A stretch of 45,791 bases of DNA. It comes from Pseudomonadota bacterium. Its GTDB lineage: Bacteria; Pseudomonadota; Alphaproteobacteria; UBA9655. The notes beneath the pieces were generated by a model, which did no database searches, was not told the DNA's origin, and saw only the letters and a program-made list of their open reading frames with translations. The position numbers were made by a program, and so were the translations under genes. The stretch is from the NCBI GenBank assembly GCA_016185255.1, contig JACPNY010000040.1:1-45791 (forward strand), read 5' to 3'. Each line of letters opens with the position of its first letter. Within the stretch, counting starts at the first letter, position 1. This document shows, in pieces, positions 9,368 to 20,195 of this stretch.

Positions 9368-10432
9368 ATGAATTTTGAAGAAAAATTAAACCAACTTCTT
9401 GCCCATTTTGAGGAACTCCGGGAACAGCTTTCGGCGACAATGGAAGATCCTGCAGAATTTGCAAAGCTTTCAAAAGAATACTCTGACCTCACGCCTATTG
9501 CTGAGAAAATTCTAGAGTGGAGGCATTGCGTTGATGAAGAAAAAAACCTGAAAGAGCTCGTCAGTGATCCGGAACTCAAAGAATTAGCTCAAGACGATTT
9601 GCAGCGCCTTCATGAACAATTGCCTATTTTATTAAAAGAAATTCAAGTTTTACTGCTTCCAAAAGATGTGGATGATGACCGCAACGCCATTATTGAAATT
9701 CGGGCGGGTACTGGTGGGGAAGAAGCCGCTCTTTTTGGAGCGGATCTGCTTCGTATGTATCAGAGATATTCCGAGCTTCAAGGATGGAAGTTTGAGTTGA
9801 TGCATGAAAGCGACACGGGTCTTGGCGGAATTAAGGAAGCCTCGGCGTCAATTTCGGGAAAAGGGGTTTTTGCAAAACTTAAATTTGAGTCAGGTGTGCA
9901 TCGAGTTCAACGCGTTCCTGAGACAGAAACAGGAGGGCGTATCCACACCTCTGCTGCAACGGTAGCCGTGTTGCCAGAAGCAGAAGAGGTGGATATTCAT
10001 ATTGAAGAAAAAGACCTTCGCATTGATGTTTTTCGTTCAAGTGGCCCTGGGGGACAGTCGGTCAACACAACGGATAGTGCGGTTCGTATTACCCATATTC
10101 CCACAGGAGTTGTGGTTCAACAACAAGATGAAAAGTCTCAGCATAAAAATAAGGCCAAGGCTTTGAAAATCCTGCGGGCGCGCCTTTATGAGCATCAACG
10201 GGCTCAAAAGGACGCTGAGCGGTCGGCGAGTCGCAAAAGTCAAGTTGGCAGTGGGGATCGCTCAGAACGGATTCGCACTTATAACTTTCCGCAAGGGCGC
10301 GTTACGGATCACCGTATTAACCTTACCCTTTATAAATTGGATCGTATTTTAGAGGGCGTTGCTCTTGATGAAATGATTCAAGCCCTGATTGCGGAAGATC
10401 AAGCCGCCCGTTTAGGGGATTTGGGGGAGTAG
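9368..10432 (+). CDS. prfA: Peptide chain release factor 1
   Basis: GGQ motif ([52 protein letters not shown]) and [24 protein letters not shown]. Confidence 0.96.
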   Translation: MNFEEKLNQLLAHFEELREQLSATMEDPAEFAKLSKEYSDLTPIAEKILEWRHCVDEEKNLKELVSDPELKELAQDDLQRLHEQLPILLKEIQVLLLPKDVDDDRNAIIEIRAGTGGEEAALFGADLLRMYQRYSELQGWKFELMHESDTGLGGIKEASASISGKGVFAKLKFESGVHRVQRVPETETGGRIHTSAATVAVLPEAEEVDIHIEEKDLRIDVFRSSGPGGQSVNTTDSAVRITHIPTGVVVQQQDEKSQHKNKAKALKILRARLYEHQRAQKDAERSASRKSQVGSGDRSERIRTYNFPQGRVTDHRINLTLYKLDRILEGVALDEMIQALIAEDQAARLGDLGE

Positions 10433-10477
10433 GATGTGTCGAGGTTTAATCCATTGAATAATTGGAACCCGTGGCAG

Positions 10478-12076
10478 TTAGTTTTCAGCCTTTCTGGCTT
10501 TTGCCTTCACTTTTGCAGATGGTCTACGAAATAAAAATATTTCATTTTTTTCGTCTTCTCCTTTACAAAAGTCTACTTTTTCTAGAATTGATACGTCTGT
10601 GACCTTTGTTTTACATAAATTTAGAGTTTCTAATTTGGAAGCGTTCTCAAATACAGAAACACATTTATCTGTAACCGGTGTATGGGATAAATTAAGTTTT
10701 CTCAAATTAGGAAGTTCGGCAAGATTCGGCAAGCATGAACCCGTAATATCAGTATGGGAGAGGTTAATGTCTCGTAAGCTGTGGATCTTTCCAAGCTCAG
10801 AAACAAACTTATCTGTAACCGGTGTATGGGATAAATTAAGTTGTGTCAAATTAGGAAGTTCAGTAGAATGCCTTAAGAAGGAACCAGTAAAGTTAAAACT
10901 GCACAATAAACTAAGTCTTTGTAAGCTAGTTCCCCTCATAAGTGAAATAAGAGATTCATCCATAATAGGAGTATGACTTATATTAAGAGTTTGCAAATGG
11001 GAAAAATGGAGAAACACAGGTTTGCCTTCAAACGTGCAGTAAGACAAAGTAAGATTGCGCAAATTAGATACTCGGTTAATGGCTTTTATAGATTCTGCAG
11101 TGAGACGATGACCTTCTATCTCAAGATGGTATAATAATTGCCAATTTCCAAGCTGTGATACAATCCTAGGGAAGCCGGATTCTAAAGGCCTTACATCCGA
11201 TATGATGTGTCCATCGCCCCTTAATCCGAGCTTACCTAAGTTAGGAAGTGAAAGAATTTGATTTATTGTTTCTCTTGGAAAGTGGGCTTCATCCTTATGA
11301 AAATAAATTTCAACATCCAAAATCCTTCCTTGGGGAAGAAGAAAAAGTTTCTGAATAGTTTCTGAAAAAGGGATTGGATTTGCGTTGCTATGTACGACTA
11401 CAGATGAAATTAAAGGGTTGTTAAAATTATAATCATAGTTAAATCTTTCATTCCTTAGGGCTAATTTCATGTTCTTCAAAATGTTAGGGTAATCCTTAAA
11501 CACTTCCAAAAAGTCTCTCAATGAGTCCCCTCCATTTTGCTCATAACATGTATGCATTGCTTGGATAATTATCCCGTGTGAGTCAGACTCAACATCGAGG
11601 GTGGCTATAGCCTTTTTCTTTTCTTCAGAGTTGGAAATTAAGTTCTTTACCAAATTAACCAAAACAATTTTATAAGCTTTTTTTAAAAGTGTGAGAGTTT
11701 CATCAGGAGCGTCTATATTAGAAAGGTAAGAAATCAGCTTCATGGCCTCTGAAACTTGGTTTCCTTTCTCCTCCATAGCTTCTGTGAGAACATCTGCTGT
11801 AAAGTGTTTTAATGAAGGCAGATTTCTCTTAGGCAGATTGTTAGAAACAGAAGGTTCAGAATCTTCAATATTATCATTTACATTTTTAGGAGACACTGAA
11901 CATGGGCGCGAATCATCCGGGCCTCCTTCCATGGCACATACGGAAGATAAAAAACTACTAGATGCCATAAAAAACAAAGCTGTGCTTGCAAACAAGGATT
12001 GACGCGAAAATAGCATAAAATAGCTTAGTAATGAAAATTTATTTTTACAAGAGCTAAATAGCTTAATCTCAAACAC
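10478..12076 (-). CDS. Secreted leucine-rich-repeat protein, putative effector or surface protein
   Basis: 532 aa; hydrophobic N-terminal segment ending SSVCAMEGG; multiple LRR units (LPNLTQLNLSHTPVTDKFVSELGKIHSLRDINLSHTDITGSCLPNLAELPNLRKLNLSHTPVTDK). Confidence 0.8.
   Translation of the reverse strand: MFEIKLFSSCKNKFSLLSYFMLFSRQSLFASTALFFMASSSFLSSVCAMEGGPDDSRPCSVSPKNVNDNIEDSEPSVSNNLPKRNLPSLKHFTADVLTEAMEEKGNQVSEAMKLISYLSNIDAPDETLTLLKKAYKIVLVNLVKNLISNSEEKKKAIATLDVESDSHGIIIQAMHTCYEQNGGDSLRDFLEVFKDYPNILKNMKLALRNERFNYDYNFNNPLISSVVVHSNANPIPFSETIQKLFLLPQGRILDVEIYFHKDEAHFPRETINQILSLPNLGKLGLRGDGHIISDVRPLESGFPRIVSQLGNWQLLYHLEIEGHRLTAESIKAINRVSNLRNLTLSYCTFEGKPVFLHFSHLQTLNISHTPIMDESLISLMRGTSLQRLSLLCSFNFTGSFLRHSTELPNLTQLNLSHTPVTDKFVSELGKIHSLRDINLSHTDITGSCLPNLAELPNLRKLNLSHTPVTDKCVSVFENASKLETLNLCKTKVTDVSILEKVDFCKGEDEKNEIFLFRRPSAKVKAKARKAEN
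10665..10861. repeat. Direct DNA repeat within the LRR gene, period 144 bp (two 24-aa LRR units)
   Basis: ttatctgtaaccggtgtatgggataaattaagtt at 10665 and 10809, continuing nCtcaaattaggaagttc in both copies with only a couple of mismatches. Confidence 0.85.
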
Positions 12077-12122
12077 ACTTTTTCGATTTTATATTTAAAA
12101 ATATACACGAGTATTTGGGTCA

Positions 12123-12280
12123 GTCAAATTTTTCGATTGGCCATCCAGGGCTGCCTTGTGAAAATTTGTGAGGAAGTTAAGTGCTCTTACCTCTCCCACA
12201 GGGGGAGAGGTGAAACGAGTTTGTAATTTTCCTGCAAATTTGCATGAGGCAGCCCTGGATGGCCAATTGAAAAATTTGAC
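12123..12280. mobile_element. MITE-like palindromic element, 158 bp with 34-bp terminal inverted repeats
   Basis: gtcaaatttttcgattggccatccagggctgcct (12123-12156) and aggcagccctggatggccaattgaaaaatttgac (12247-12280) are inverted repeats with one mismatch. The interior carries a nested hairpin acctctccc-acagg-gggagaggt. Confidence 0.8.
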
Positions 12281-12353
12281 CTGCCTTCAAAGTTCTTATA
12301 AAGTAATAATATAAAATCTAAAAAGTATGTTTAAATTCCTATATAATTAATTC

Positions 12354-13438
12354 ATGACCCATCTCTTTGCTGCATTTGAGAGCTTCCTCTCCCCCATCAC
12401 GCCTCCTATCGCCGTAGCCGTCTCCGGTGGGTCCGATAGCCTTGCGCTTTTGTTTCTGGCTCAGAAATGGGCACAGCAAAAAGGGGGACACGTTGTGGGA
12501 CTGACTGTTGACCATGACCTTAGGTCTGATTCTGCAGCAGAAGCTCAACGGGTGCATGAATGGGCTTTAAAGAGAGGGGTTGAACACATAATTTTAAAGT
12601 GGGAGGGAGAGAAGCCAACTTCCCGCCTTCAAGAGAAAGCGCGAGAGGCCCGCTATGATCTGCTGATCTCCTGGTGTAAGGCGCATAATATTTCAACGCT
12701 TCTGTTAGGTCATCATGCCCAGGATCAAGAAGAAACCTTTTGGTTGCGTCTTGCCTCCGGAAGTGGCTTGAAGGGTCTTGCGGGGATGCAAGAACGACGG
12801 ATGAAGGACGGCATTACGATTCTTCGTCCACTCTTAAGAGTTAAGCCAGAAGATCTTAAAGAATTCCTAAGAACGGAAAAGCAAGAATGGATTGAAGATC
12901 CCTCCAATGAGAGTGATAGGTTTTTTAGGGGACGTTTCCGCTCTTTTCTAAAGGAAGAAGGGCTTTCCTCAGATCGTCTTTTAAAAACCAAGAATATCCT
13001 CCCCGATCCGAACAAATTCAGGGAGTATTAGCAAAGCTTAAAACTATCCGCCCTTTTACAGCGGGGGGGATTTATTGGTTTTATGGCCAAGGAAAAATTT
13101 ATTTGTCGCGAGAAGTTTCTGCCAGTGAACCTCCTCTTTTTCTTAAGGATATTTCCGAAAAAAACCTTTGGGACAAACGATTTTTGATCGACCCTGAGAT
13201 TAAAATGTATTTCCCAGAAGAGTCCTATCTTGGGCCGTTGAGATCTGCAATGCCGCCTTCACTCATGGTGACAGAAGTTCCCCGCCGCATTTGGCCAGCT
13301 CTCCCGGCAATTTGGGTTAAGGAGGAGGTTGTGGCTATTCCTCATCTCTGTTACACTCTTTTAAAGAGTGAAACGGATTTAGAAAAATTTATTTATTTAA
13401 AGCCCCCCTTTCACGATTCATTAAGATTCACTATATAA
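12354..13438 (+). pseudogene. tilS: tRNA(Ile)-lysidine synthase, frameshifted and probably shortened
   Basis: PP-loop N domain (IAVAVSGGSDSLALLFLAQKW, LLLGHHAQDQEETFWLRLASGSGLKGLAGM) in frame 12354. The C-terminal part (EYPPRSEQIQGVLAKLKTIRPFTAGGIYWFYGQGKIYLSREVSA...) is in another frame and joins at about 12975-13000. Confidence 0.75.
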
Positions 13439-13475
13439 ACTCTATATATCCTTTTAATATGAGAGACCGTGTCCC

Positions 13476-15404
13476 ATGAACCGTAATTTAGCCCTTTGGA
13501 TTATTATTGGCCTTTTTTTGGTCGCCATATTTAACCTGTTTCAATCTCCTCCATCTCAAAGACAACATACAACCATTGATTATTCGACACTTTTACAAGA
13601 TGCGAAAGAAGGAAAGATAAAAGAAGTTTTGATTCGTGGGGATACGGTAAGTGGGCAACTCGCTGATGGCACTACCTTTTCTTCCATAGCACCTCCCCAT
13701 GATACCCATCTTGTTGATAAGCTGTTAGAAAGTGGTGTTCGAATTAAGGCAGCAGCTGTTGAAGAAGATATACCGAGTTTCTTCCAAATGATTCTTTCTT
13801 GGCTGCCCATGATTCTATTGATTGGGGTTTGGATTTATTTCATGCGTCAGCTCAATGGCGGCAATAAAGCGATGGGATTTGGAAAATCGCGAGCGCGTCT
13901 TATGGATGATAAGGCGACTCAAGTGACTTTTCAGGATGTGGCGGGCGTTGATGAGGCTAAGCAGGAACTGGAAGAAGTTGTTGAGTTTCTGCGCGATCCT
14001 CAAAAATTTCAGAAGCTGGGAGGAAAAATTCCTCGAGGTATTTTGCTAGTAGGTCCTCCTGGAACAGGAAAAACCCTTTTGGCGCGCGCTATTGCAGGGG
14101 AAGCAAATGTTCCCTTCTTTACAATTTCAGGATCTGACTTTGTGGAAATGTTTGTGGGTGTGGGAGCAAGCCGTGTTCGAGATTTATTTGAACAAGGAAA
14201 AAAGAACGCTCCGTGTATTATTTTTATCGATGAAATCGATGCGGTTGGACGTCATCGAGGTGCAGGCCTTGGGGGCGGAAATGATGAGCGGGAACAAACC
14301 CTGAACCAACTTCTTGTGGAAATGGATGGATTTGAGGCCAATGATGGCGTGATCCTGATTTCGGCAACAAACCGCCCGGATGTGCTCGATCCTGCTCTTC
14401 TAAGACCAGGACGCTTTGATCGTCAAGTTGTAGTTCCAAATCCTGATGTCTTGGGGCGTGAAAAAATTCTTGCTGTTCATTCACGTAAAGTGCCCTTGGC
14501 AGCGGATGTGGATCTTAAGGTTATTGCGCGGGGAACGCCTGGGTTTTCGGGAGCAGATCTTGCGAACCTTGTGAATGAAGGCGCTTTGTTGGCTGCTAGG
14601 CGCAATCGGCGCACCGTTTCCATGGCAGAGCTTGAAGAAGCCAAAGACAAGGTGATGATGGGGAGTGAGCGTCGGTCTATGGTCATGACAGAAGAAGAAA
14701 AGCGCTTAACGGCTTATCATGAGTCAGGACACGCGGTTGTAGCTTTCCATAGCCCTGCTTCAGATCCTATCCATAAAGCGACTATTATCCCTCGCGGGCG
14801 TGCTCTTGGGATGGTGATGCGTCTTCCAGAAGGGGATCGCGTTTCCATGTCTCGTGAAAGACTTTACGCTGATCTTGCGGTGGCTATGGGAGGACGTATT
14901 GCGGAAGAGATGATTTTTGGCCCGAATAAAATCACAACTGGGGCGTCCTCTGACATTAGTATGGCAACCCAAATGGCTCGGCGAATGGTGACGGAGTGGG
15001 GGATGAGCGATAAATTAGGCCCCATCACTTACGGGGAAAACACACAAGAGGTTTTCCTTGGCCATTCTGTAGCTCAACATAAAAATGTTTCTGAAGCCAC
15101 AGCGCAAATTATTGATAGTGAAATTAAAAAAATTGTGGAAGATGCTTATGATCGGGCTAAGAAAATTCTAAGCAAGTATAAGGCCGACCTCGAACTTCTT
15201 GCTCAAACCCTCTTGGAATACGAAACGTTGAGTGGAGATGAGATTGATGTCTTGTTAAGGGACAGAAAACTTACGCGAGCAAAGGGGGCTTCGGGCCCAG
15301 AAATTCCGCGATCCTCCTCCATTCCTTCAGGAGGGTCAAAAACACCGCGAAAACCAAAGAAAGCGGCTCCTAAAAGAAGAGCTCCAGCTCCTCAACCTTC
15401 TTAA
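13476..15404 (+). CDS. ftsH: ATP-dependent zinc metalloprotease FtsH
   Basis: AAA Walker [22 protein letters not shown] region, and zinc-binding HESGHAVV. Confidence 0.97.
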   Translation: MNRNLALWIIIGLFLVAIFNLFQSPPSQRQHTTIDYSTLLQDAKEGKIKEVLIRGDTVSGQLADGTTFSSIAPPHDTHLVDKLLESGVRIKAAAVEEDIPSFFQMILSWLPMILLIGVWIYFMRQLNGGNKAMGFGKSRARLMDDKATQVTFQDVAGVDEAKQELEEVVEFLRDPQKFQKLGGKIPRGILLVGPPGTGKTLLARAIAGEANVPFFTISGSDFVEMFVGVGASRVRDLFEQGKKNAPCIIFIDEIDAVGRHRGAGLGGGNDEREQTLNQLLVEMDGFEANDGVILISATNRPDVLDPALLRPGRFDRQVVVPNPDVLGREKILAVHSRKVPLAADVDLKVIARGTPGFSGADLANLVNEGALLAARRNRRTVSMAELEEAKDKVMMGSERRSMVMTEEEKRLTAYHESGHAVVAFHSPASDPIHKATIIPRGRALGMVMRLPEGDRVSMSRERLYADLAVAMGGRIAEEMIFGPNKITTGASSDISMATQMARRMVTEWGMSDKLGPITYGENTQEVFLGHSVAQHKNVSEATAQIIDSEIKKIVEDAYDRAKKILSKYKADLELLAQTLLEYETLSGDEIDVLLRDRKLTRAKGASGPEIPRSSSIPSGGSKTPRKPKKAAPKRRAPAPQPS

Positions 15405-15412
15405 TTATACTC

Positions 15413-15525
15413 TGTCATCCCGAACCTTGTCCTCGACTTCGATCGGGGATTGTTTCGGGATCTCGTTGACAAGAAGATGCTGAATGATCCCGGGTCAAGC
15501 CCGAGACTAAAGGTTCAGCATGACA
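15413..15525. repeat. Imperfect palindromic intergenic repeat
   Basis: Starts tgtcatcccgaaccttgtcctcgacttcgatcggggat; the reverse complement of the right arm is tgtcatgctgaacctttagtctcgggcttgacccgggat. Confidence 0.6.
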
Positions 15526-15547
15526 ACATTGTTTTTTGTTTTCTTTT

Positions 15548-15574
15548 CTGGATTTCCGCTTTCGCGGAGATGAC
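15548..15574. repeat. Single arm of the GGATCCCCGC...GCGGGGATGAC repeat family (degenerate)
   Basis: ctggatttccgctttcgcggagatgac resembles ctggatccccgctttcgcggggatgac at 31482-31508. Confidence 0.55.
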
Positions 15575-15636
15575 ATCTGAGGGGTTAATAGAAAACAGTT
15601 ATCTTTTATTCAGAGAGAGCATATAAGGAGAAAAAA

Positions 15637-16092
15637 ATGAAAAATATAAAAACCCTTTTACAAACCGGAAAAATAAAAGAAGCGCTTGTTGCTTTTCGGG
15701 CTCTTCCCGAGGCTCAACAAGAAGACTTTTTCAGAGAGCTTGCGCCCACTCTTTTTCCCCCGGATTTCCTTGCTGTACTTGTCCAAAAACTTAAACCCGG
15801 ATACAGTTTCGAGGATTTTCACCAAGCCCATCTTCCGCCTTTAAAAAAAGGGCAGGATCTGGCTCATTATTTCCCTTATCCCTGTTATGTGATGAGTTTA
15901 CAGGATAAAGACAATCCTTCCAATATCATGACCCTTGGTTTTGCGTGGCTTGAAGAGCAAAAAATCGAGGAAACATTCAAAGAGATAGCTGAAACAGAAA
16001 AAATGCGTCATGATAAGATTGCCACTGTGGCTGATAAAATTGGCCCCACCCTTGTGTATAGAGTCAAAGAGGTTGCGAAGTTGGGGAGTTAG
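15637..16092 (+). CDS. Hypothetical protein
   Basis: 151-aa ORF with an aggagaaaaaaATG ribosome-binding context; no family recognised. Confidence 0.6.
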   Translation: MKNIKTLLQTGKIKEALVAFRALPEAQQEDFFRELAPTLFPPDFLAVLVQKLKPGYSFEDFHQAHLPPLKKGQDLAHYFPYPCYVMSLQDKDNPSNIMTLGFAWLEEQKIEETFKEIAETEKMRHDKIATVADKIGPTLVYRVKEVAKLGS

Positions 16093-16272
16093 GACTGTAA
16101 TGTTCCAACAAGATTCCCGACGAAGAAATGCTAATGTTTTCTTGCGAAAACGAGGCAGCAATGTCTTAAAATTTGGATGACGCTTGAGATTTTCGTATTG
16201 AAATTTTTAAATATTCTTTCTACAGTTATACTCATCGGACTTGAAGTTACCTTATCAGAGTTACCCTTCAGT

Positions 16273-16332
16273 GTTATTTCCGCGTAGGCTGGAATTCAGT
16301 TGTTTCTGGATCCCCGCCTACGCGGGGATGAC
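16273..16332. repeat. Palindromic repeat, same family as the element at 31402-31508 (left arm degenerate)
   Basis: gttatttccgcgtaggctggaattcag ... ctggatccccgcctacgcggggatgac. Confidence 0.65.
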
Positions 16333-16418
16333 ACCAGAAGAAACACAAGTAAGGTATCTCGCCATTCAATGAGTATATAGAGAAAAATTTTATTGATTTA
16401 ATTTCTTAGGAGCACGCT

Positions 16419-16919
16419 ATGATTAAAAATTATTTTATGGTTGGGTTAGTTGGCATACTGTTAGCGAGTACCCAAATTTTCGCAACACCACCCACATTTC
16501 TTACCTTTACAGATGGTCAAGATGTGGAAGTTCCCGTTTCTTTGCTGCGTAAGGCTGCTAAAAGTGAGTTATCCCCCAAAATTCATCCCGGAACGCATCG
16601 ATTCGAAGTTTGGAGAAGAACGCTCACTCCAGAAAAAAATATGACACGTTTTTCCAGGATGGATTTTAGTTATTCCTCTGATACTGATGAATTAAGCAAC
16701 TGTCATCCCGACAGACTTATTACCTTCTATTGGGACGCAAAGAAGGAAGGCTGGGTTTATTCTTCAACAGTTACTATTTCTCCAGCCACTAAGCTCAGCA
16801 AACTTCTTACCCTTCATTGGGACGAAAAGAAGGGAGATTGGGTTTATTCTCCAACCGTTACGAGTTCTCCGGTTACGCAGAGCCTGACATCTAAAAAAGG
16901 CACAACAAAAGGGGCATAA
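16419..16919 (+). CDS. Secreted hypothetical protein with internal tandem repeats
   Basis: Signal peptide (MIKNYFMVGLVGILLASTQIFA); two ~30-aa units RLITFYWDAKKEGWVYSSTVTISPATKLSK / LLTLHWDEKKGDWVYSPTVTSSPVTQSLTS. Confidence 0.65.
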   Translation: MIKNYFMVGLVGILLASTQIFATPPTFLTFTDGQDVEVPVSLLRKAAKSELSPKIHPGTHRFEVWRRTLTPEKNMTRFSRMDFSYSSDTDELSNCHPDRLITFYWDAKKEGWVYSSTVTISPATKLSKLLTLHWDEKKGDWVYSPTVTSSPVTQSLTSKKGTTKGA

Positions 16920-16935
16920 TAAGCTCACCTCCTCT

Positions 16936-16960
16936 TTGTCATCAACATAGTTGATGACAA
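16936..16960. terminator. Strong hairpin downstream of 16919, possible terminator (no T-tract)
   Basis: ttgtcatcaac-ata-gttgatgacaa, perfect 11-bp stem. Confidence 0.45.
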
Positions 16961-17126
16961 GGGAAGACCAGAAAGCTAAAAAACGTCGGGTGATGAGATA
17001 ACACTGCTCTTTACCATTACTCCCCTGTTGAGTAAGAGAAAAGCTTGGCCTTGAAAGCCTTTAGTGCTAAAGATAACACTATGACTACAAATTGTTTATG
17101 GAAGCTTTTATTTCCTGCTGTGACCC

Positions 17127-19973
17127 ATGAAATCTGAACATAATCACTCTATTCACGTCCGCGGAGCGCGGGAGCATAACCTTAAGAACATAGAGGTTGA
17201 AATCCCTCGCGACCGCTTGGTTGTGATTACAGGCTTGAGCGGGTCGGGGAAGTCTTCTCTTGCGTTTGACACTATCTATGCAGAAGGCCAGCGCCGCTAT
17301 GTGGAAAGCCTGTCGGCGTACGCACGCCAATTCTTGCAACTTATGCAAAAGCCTGATGTGGATTCGATTGAGGGGCTATCTCCGGCTATTTCTATTGAGC
17401 AAAAGACCACCTCAAAAAATCCTCGCTCCACTGTTGGGACAGTGACAGAAATTTATGATTACCTGCGGCTTTTGTTTGCGCGCATAGGAATTCCCTATTC
17501 TCCTGTGACGGGACTTCCTATTCACAGCCAAACCGTTTCCGAAATGGTGGATCGCTTGATGGGGTTGCCTGAAGGCACGCGTCTTTTCTTGTTGGCTCCT
17601 ATCGTGAGGGGGCGTAAGGGAGAATACAAAAAAGAAATTGCGGAGCTTCGTAAACAAGGGTTCCAGCGGCTGAAAATTGATGGAAAGCTTTATGATATCG
17701 ATGAGGCTCCCACTCTTAATAAGAAAGTCAAACACGACATTGAGGTGGTAGTCGATCGTCTTGCCATTCAACCGGATTTGGGACATCGGTTGGTGGATGC
17801 GATTGAAACCTGTCTTAGGCTCTCCGATGGTCTTCTCTATGCAGAAAATGCAGATACGGGGGAACACCAGACCTTCTCAGCTAAATTTGCCTGCCCTGTT
17901 TCTGGTTTTACCATTGATGAAATTGAGCCAAGGCTTTTTTCCTTTAACAGCCCCTTTGGGGCATGCCCAGGGTGTGATGGTCTTGGGGTAAAAATTGTTT
18001 TTGATCCAGCTCTTGTTGTTCCTAATCCTAAACTTTCCATAGGCCAAGGAGCCGTTGCTCCCTGGGCGGGAGCCTTTTCTCATTATTATAACCAAGCCTT
18101 AGCAGCCGTCCTTGCTCAATATGGAGGGAGAATGGACGAGCCCTATGAAAGTCTTCCCGAGCGAACGAAAGATATTATCCTCTATGGATCAGGGGGAGAA
18201 AAGGTTCCAACCACTTATCAAGATGAGGCACGGACCTTTAATCAAAATAAACCCTTTGAAGGGGTTATTCTGGGGTTGATACGGAGACAGCGCGAGAAAA
18301 AAGAGCGCCATGGTCAACCTGAGGAAATGAATCGTTATCAAAGCACCTTACCGTGCGAAGATTGTCAGGGCTATCGTTTAAAGCCGGAGGCTTTGGCGGT
18401 AAAGATTGATGGGCTTACCATTGGCCAAGTGACAGAAATGTCCATTTTACATGCGGCCGCCTGGTTTCAAGAGCTTCCAGAGAGGCTCACGCAAAAAGAA
18501 AGAGATATTGCAGCACGGATCTTCAAAGAAATTCAAGAACGTCTAGGATTTTTGGTGAGCGTGGGGCTTGGGTATTTATCCCTTGCGCGCGCATCAGGAA
18601 CTCTTTCCGGGGGAGAAAGCCAAAGAATTCGCTTAGCGTCCCAGATAGGTTCAGGACTTGTGGGGGTCCTTTATGTGCTTGATGAGCCCTCTATTGGATT
18701 GCATCAGCGGGACAATGATAAGCTTCTGGCAACCCTTACCCGTCTTAGAGACTTAGGAAATAGCGTGCTTGTTGTGGAACATGATGAGGATGCCATCCGG
18801 ACAGCGGATTATGTTATTGATATGGGACCAGGGGCAGGAGCTAGGGGAGGGATGATTGTGGCCCAAGGAACGCCCCAAGACATCATGGAAAATCCAGAAA
18901 GTCTTACGGGGCAGTATTTGAGAGGCATTCAAAAAGTCCCTGTGCCAAAGACACGGCGTAAAACAAGTGCTGCTCAAGCCTTAAGGGTTATAGGAGCACG
19001 TACTCATAATCTGCAGAATGTGACGGTTGATTTTCCTTTAGGCGCCTTTGTTTGCGTGACGGGCGTTTCTGGAGGAGGCAAATCCTCCCTGGTCATAGAA
19101 ACCCTTTATAAGGGGTTGGCGCAGATTCTAAATGACAATTCGGAGACGCCGGGGCCTCATGATCGTATTGAAGGCCTTGAGCTGATTAACAAAATTGTTG
19201 ATATCGACCAGTCTCCTATTGGACGTACCCCTCGTTCTAACCCTGCTACCTATACGGGGGTGTTTTCGCCTATTCGAGACTGGTTTGCAGCGCTGCCTGA
19301 ATCCAAGGCCCGTGGTTATTCTCCAGGACGGTTTTCCTTTAATGTGAAAGGAGGACGTTGTGAGGCATGCGAAGGGGATGGGGTTATTAAGATTGAAATG
19401 CACTTCTTGCCTGATGTGTATGTGGAATGTGACCAATGTCATGGAAAACGGTACAATCGAGAAACCCTTGAAATTAAGTATCGAGATAAATCCATTGCAG
19501 ATGTTTTAGATATGACTGTGGATGAGGCCCTTGTTTTCTTTGAGGTTATGCCAAGCATTCGGGAAAAGCTCGCAACCTTGTCTCAAGTTGGTCTTGGGTA
19601 TATTCATGTGGGTCAACGGGCAACCACTCTTTCGGGAGGAGAGGCCCAACGCGTTAAGCTTTCCAAAGAACTGTCCCGGCGTGCCACAGGAAAGACCCTT
19701 TATATCTTGGATGAACCCACAACAGGGCTTCACTTTGATGATGTGCGAAAGCTTTTGGAAGTTCTTCATGCCCTTGTCGAGCAAGGGAATACGGTGATTG
19801 TCATTGAACATAATCTAGAAGTCATTAAGACTGCTGATTGGATCATTGATATTGGTCCAGAAGGAGGAGAAGAGGGAGGAAAAATCGTTGCAACAGGAAC
19901 ACCTGAGATGATTTGTAAGGTTTCTAAAAGTTATACGGGGCATTATTTAAAACCATATTTAGAAGAGAAGTAA
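17127..19973 (+). CDS. uvrA: Excinuclease ABC subunit A
   Basis: Two ABC modules ([82 protein letters not shown]) and zinc-finger CxxC pairs. Confidence 0.97.
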   Translation: MKSEHNHSIHVRGAREHNLKNIEVEIPRDRLVVITGLSGSGKSSLAFDTIYAEGQRRYVESLSAYARQFLQLMQKPDVDSIEGLSPAISIEQKTTSKNPRSTVGTVTEIYDYLRLLFARIGIPYSPVTGLPIHSQTVSEMVDRLMGLPEGTRLFLLAPIVRGRKGEYKKEIAELRKQGFQRLKIDGKLYDIDEAPTLNKKVKHDIEVVVDRLAIQPDLGHRLVDAIETCLRLSDGLLYAENADTGEHQTFSAKFACPVSGFTIDEIEPRLFSFNSPFGACPGCDGLGVKIVFDPALVVPNPKLSIGQGAVAPWAGAFSHYYNQALAAVLAQYGGRMDEPYESLPERTKDIILYGSGGEKVPTTYQDEARTFNQNKPFEGVILGLIRRQREKKERHGQPEEMNRYQSTLPCEDCQGYRLKPEALAVKIDGLTIGQVTEMSILHAAAWFQELPERLTQKERDIAARIFKEIQERLGFLVSVGLGYLSLARASGTLSGGESQRIRLASQIGSGLVGVLYVLDEPSIGLHQRDNDKLLATLTRLRDLGNSVLVVEHDEDAIRTADYVIDMGPGAGARGGMIVAQGTPQDIMENPESLTGQYLRGIQKVPVPKTRRKTSAAQALRVIGARTHNLQNVTVDFPLGAFVCVTGVSGGGKSSLVIETLYKGLAQILNDNSETPGPHDRIEGLELINKIVDIDQSPIGRTPRSNPATYTGVFSPIRDWFAALPESKARGYSPGRFSFNVKGGRCEACEGDGVIKIEMHFLPDVYVECDQCHGKRYNRETLEIKYRDKSIADVLDMTVDEALVFFEVMPSIREKLATLSQVGLGYIHVGQRATTLSGGEAQRVKLSKELSRRATGKTLYILDEPTTGLHFDDVRKLLEVLHALVEQGNTVIVIEHNLEVIKTADWIIDIGPEGGEEGGKIVATGTPEMICKVSKSYTGHYLKPYLEEK

Positions 19974-20186
19974 TAAGACCATAATTTGTGCACAGCGAAT
20001 TTGAATCCCTTTTTTTCTAATTTCTCGTCAAGAAAATTTTTTATTCGGAGAGCAAAAAATATCTCTTTACAGGAAAAAATGTTTTGTAATCAGAATGTTA
20101 TTTCTTGTGCCTAAAAATGCATCATACCGAACTAACTCGTGCTTTTATCATCAAAATTTCTTCTCCCCTTTCTTCTGTCCACAAAG

Positions 20187-20195
20187 TTATCCACA
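20187..20195 (+). promoter_or_regulatory. Consensus DnaA box (TTATCCACA) in the uvrA-uvrC intergenic region
   Basis: Exact match to the DnaA-box consensus TTATNCACA in an AT-rich spacer. Confidence 0.4.

Noticed and set aside
10599-10976. Plus-strand ORF of 125 aa with repeated LSVTGVWDKLS
   Set aside because: Antisense shadow of the LRR repeats; the minus strand holds the long signal-peptide LRR protein.
17412-17867. Minus-strand ORF of 151 aa
   Set aside because: Antisense to uvrA with no independent support.
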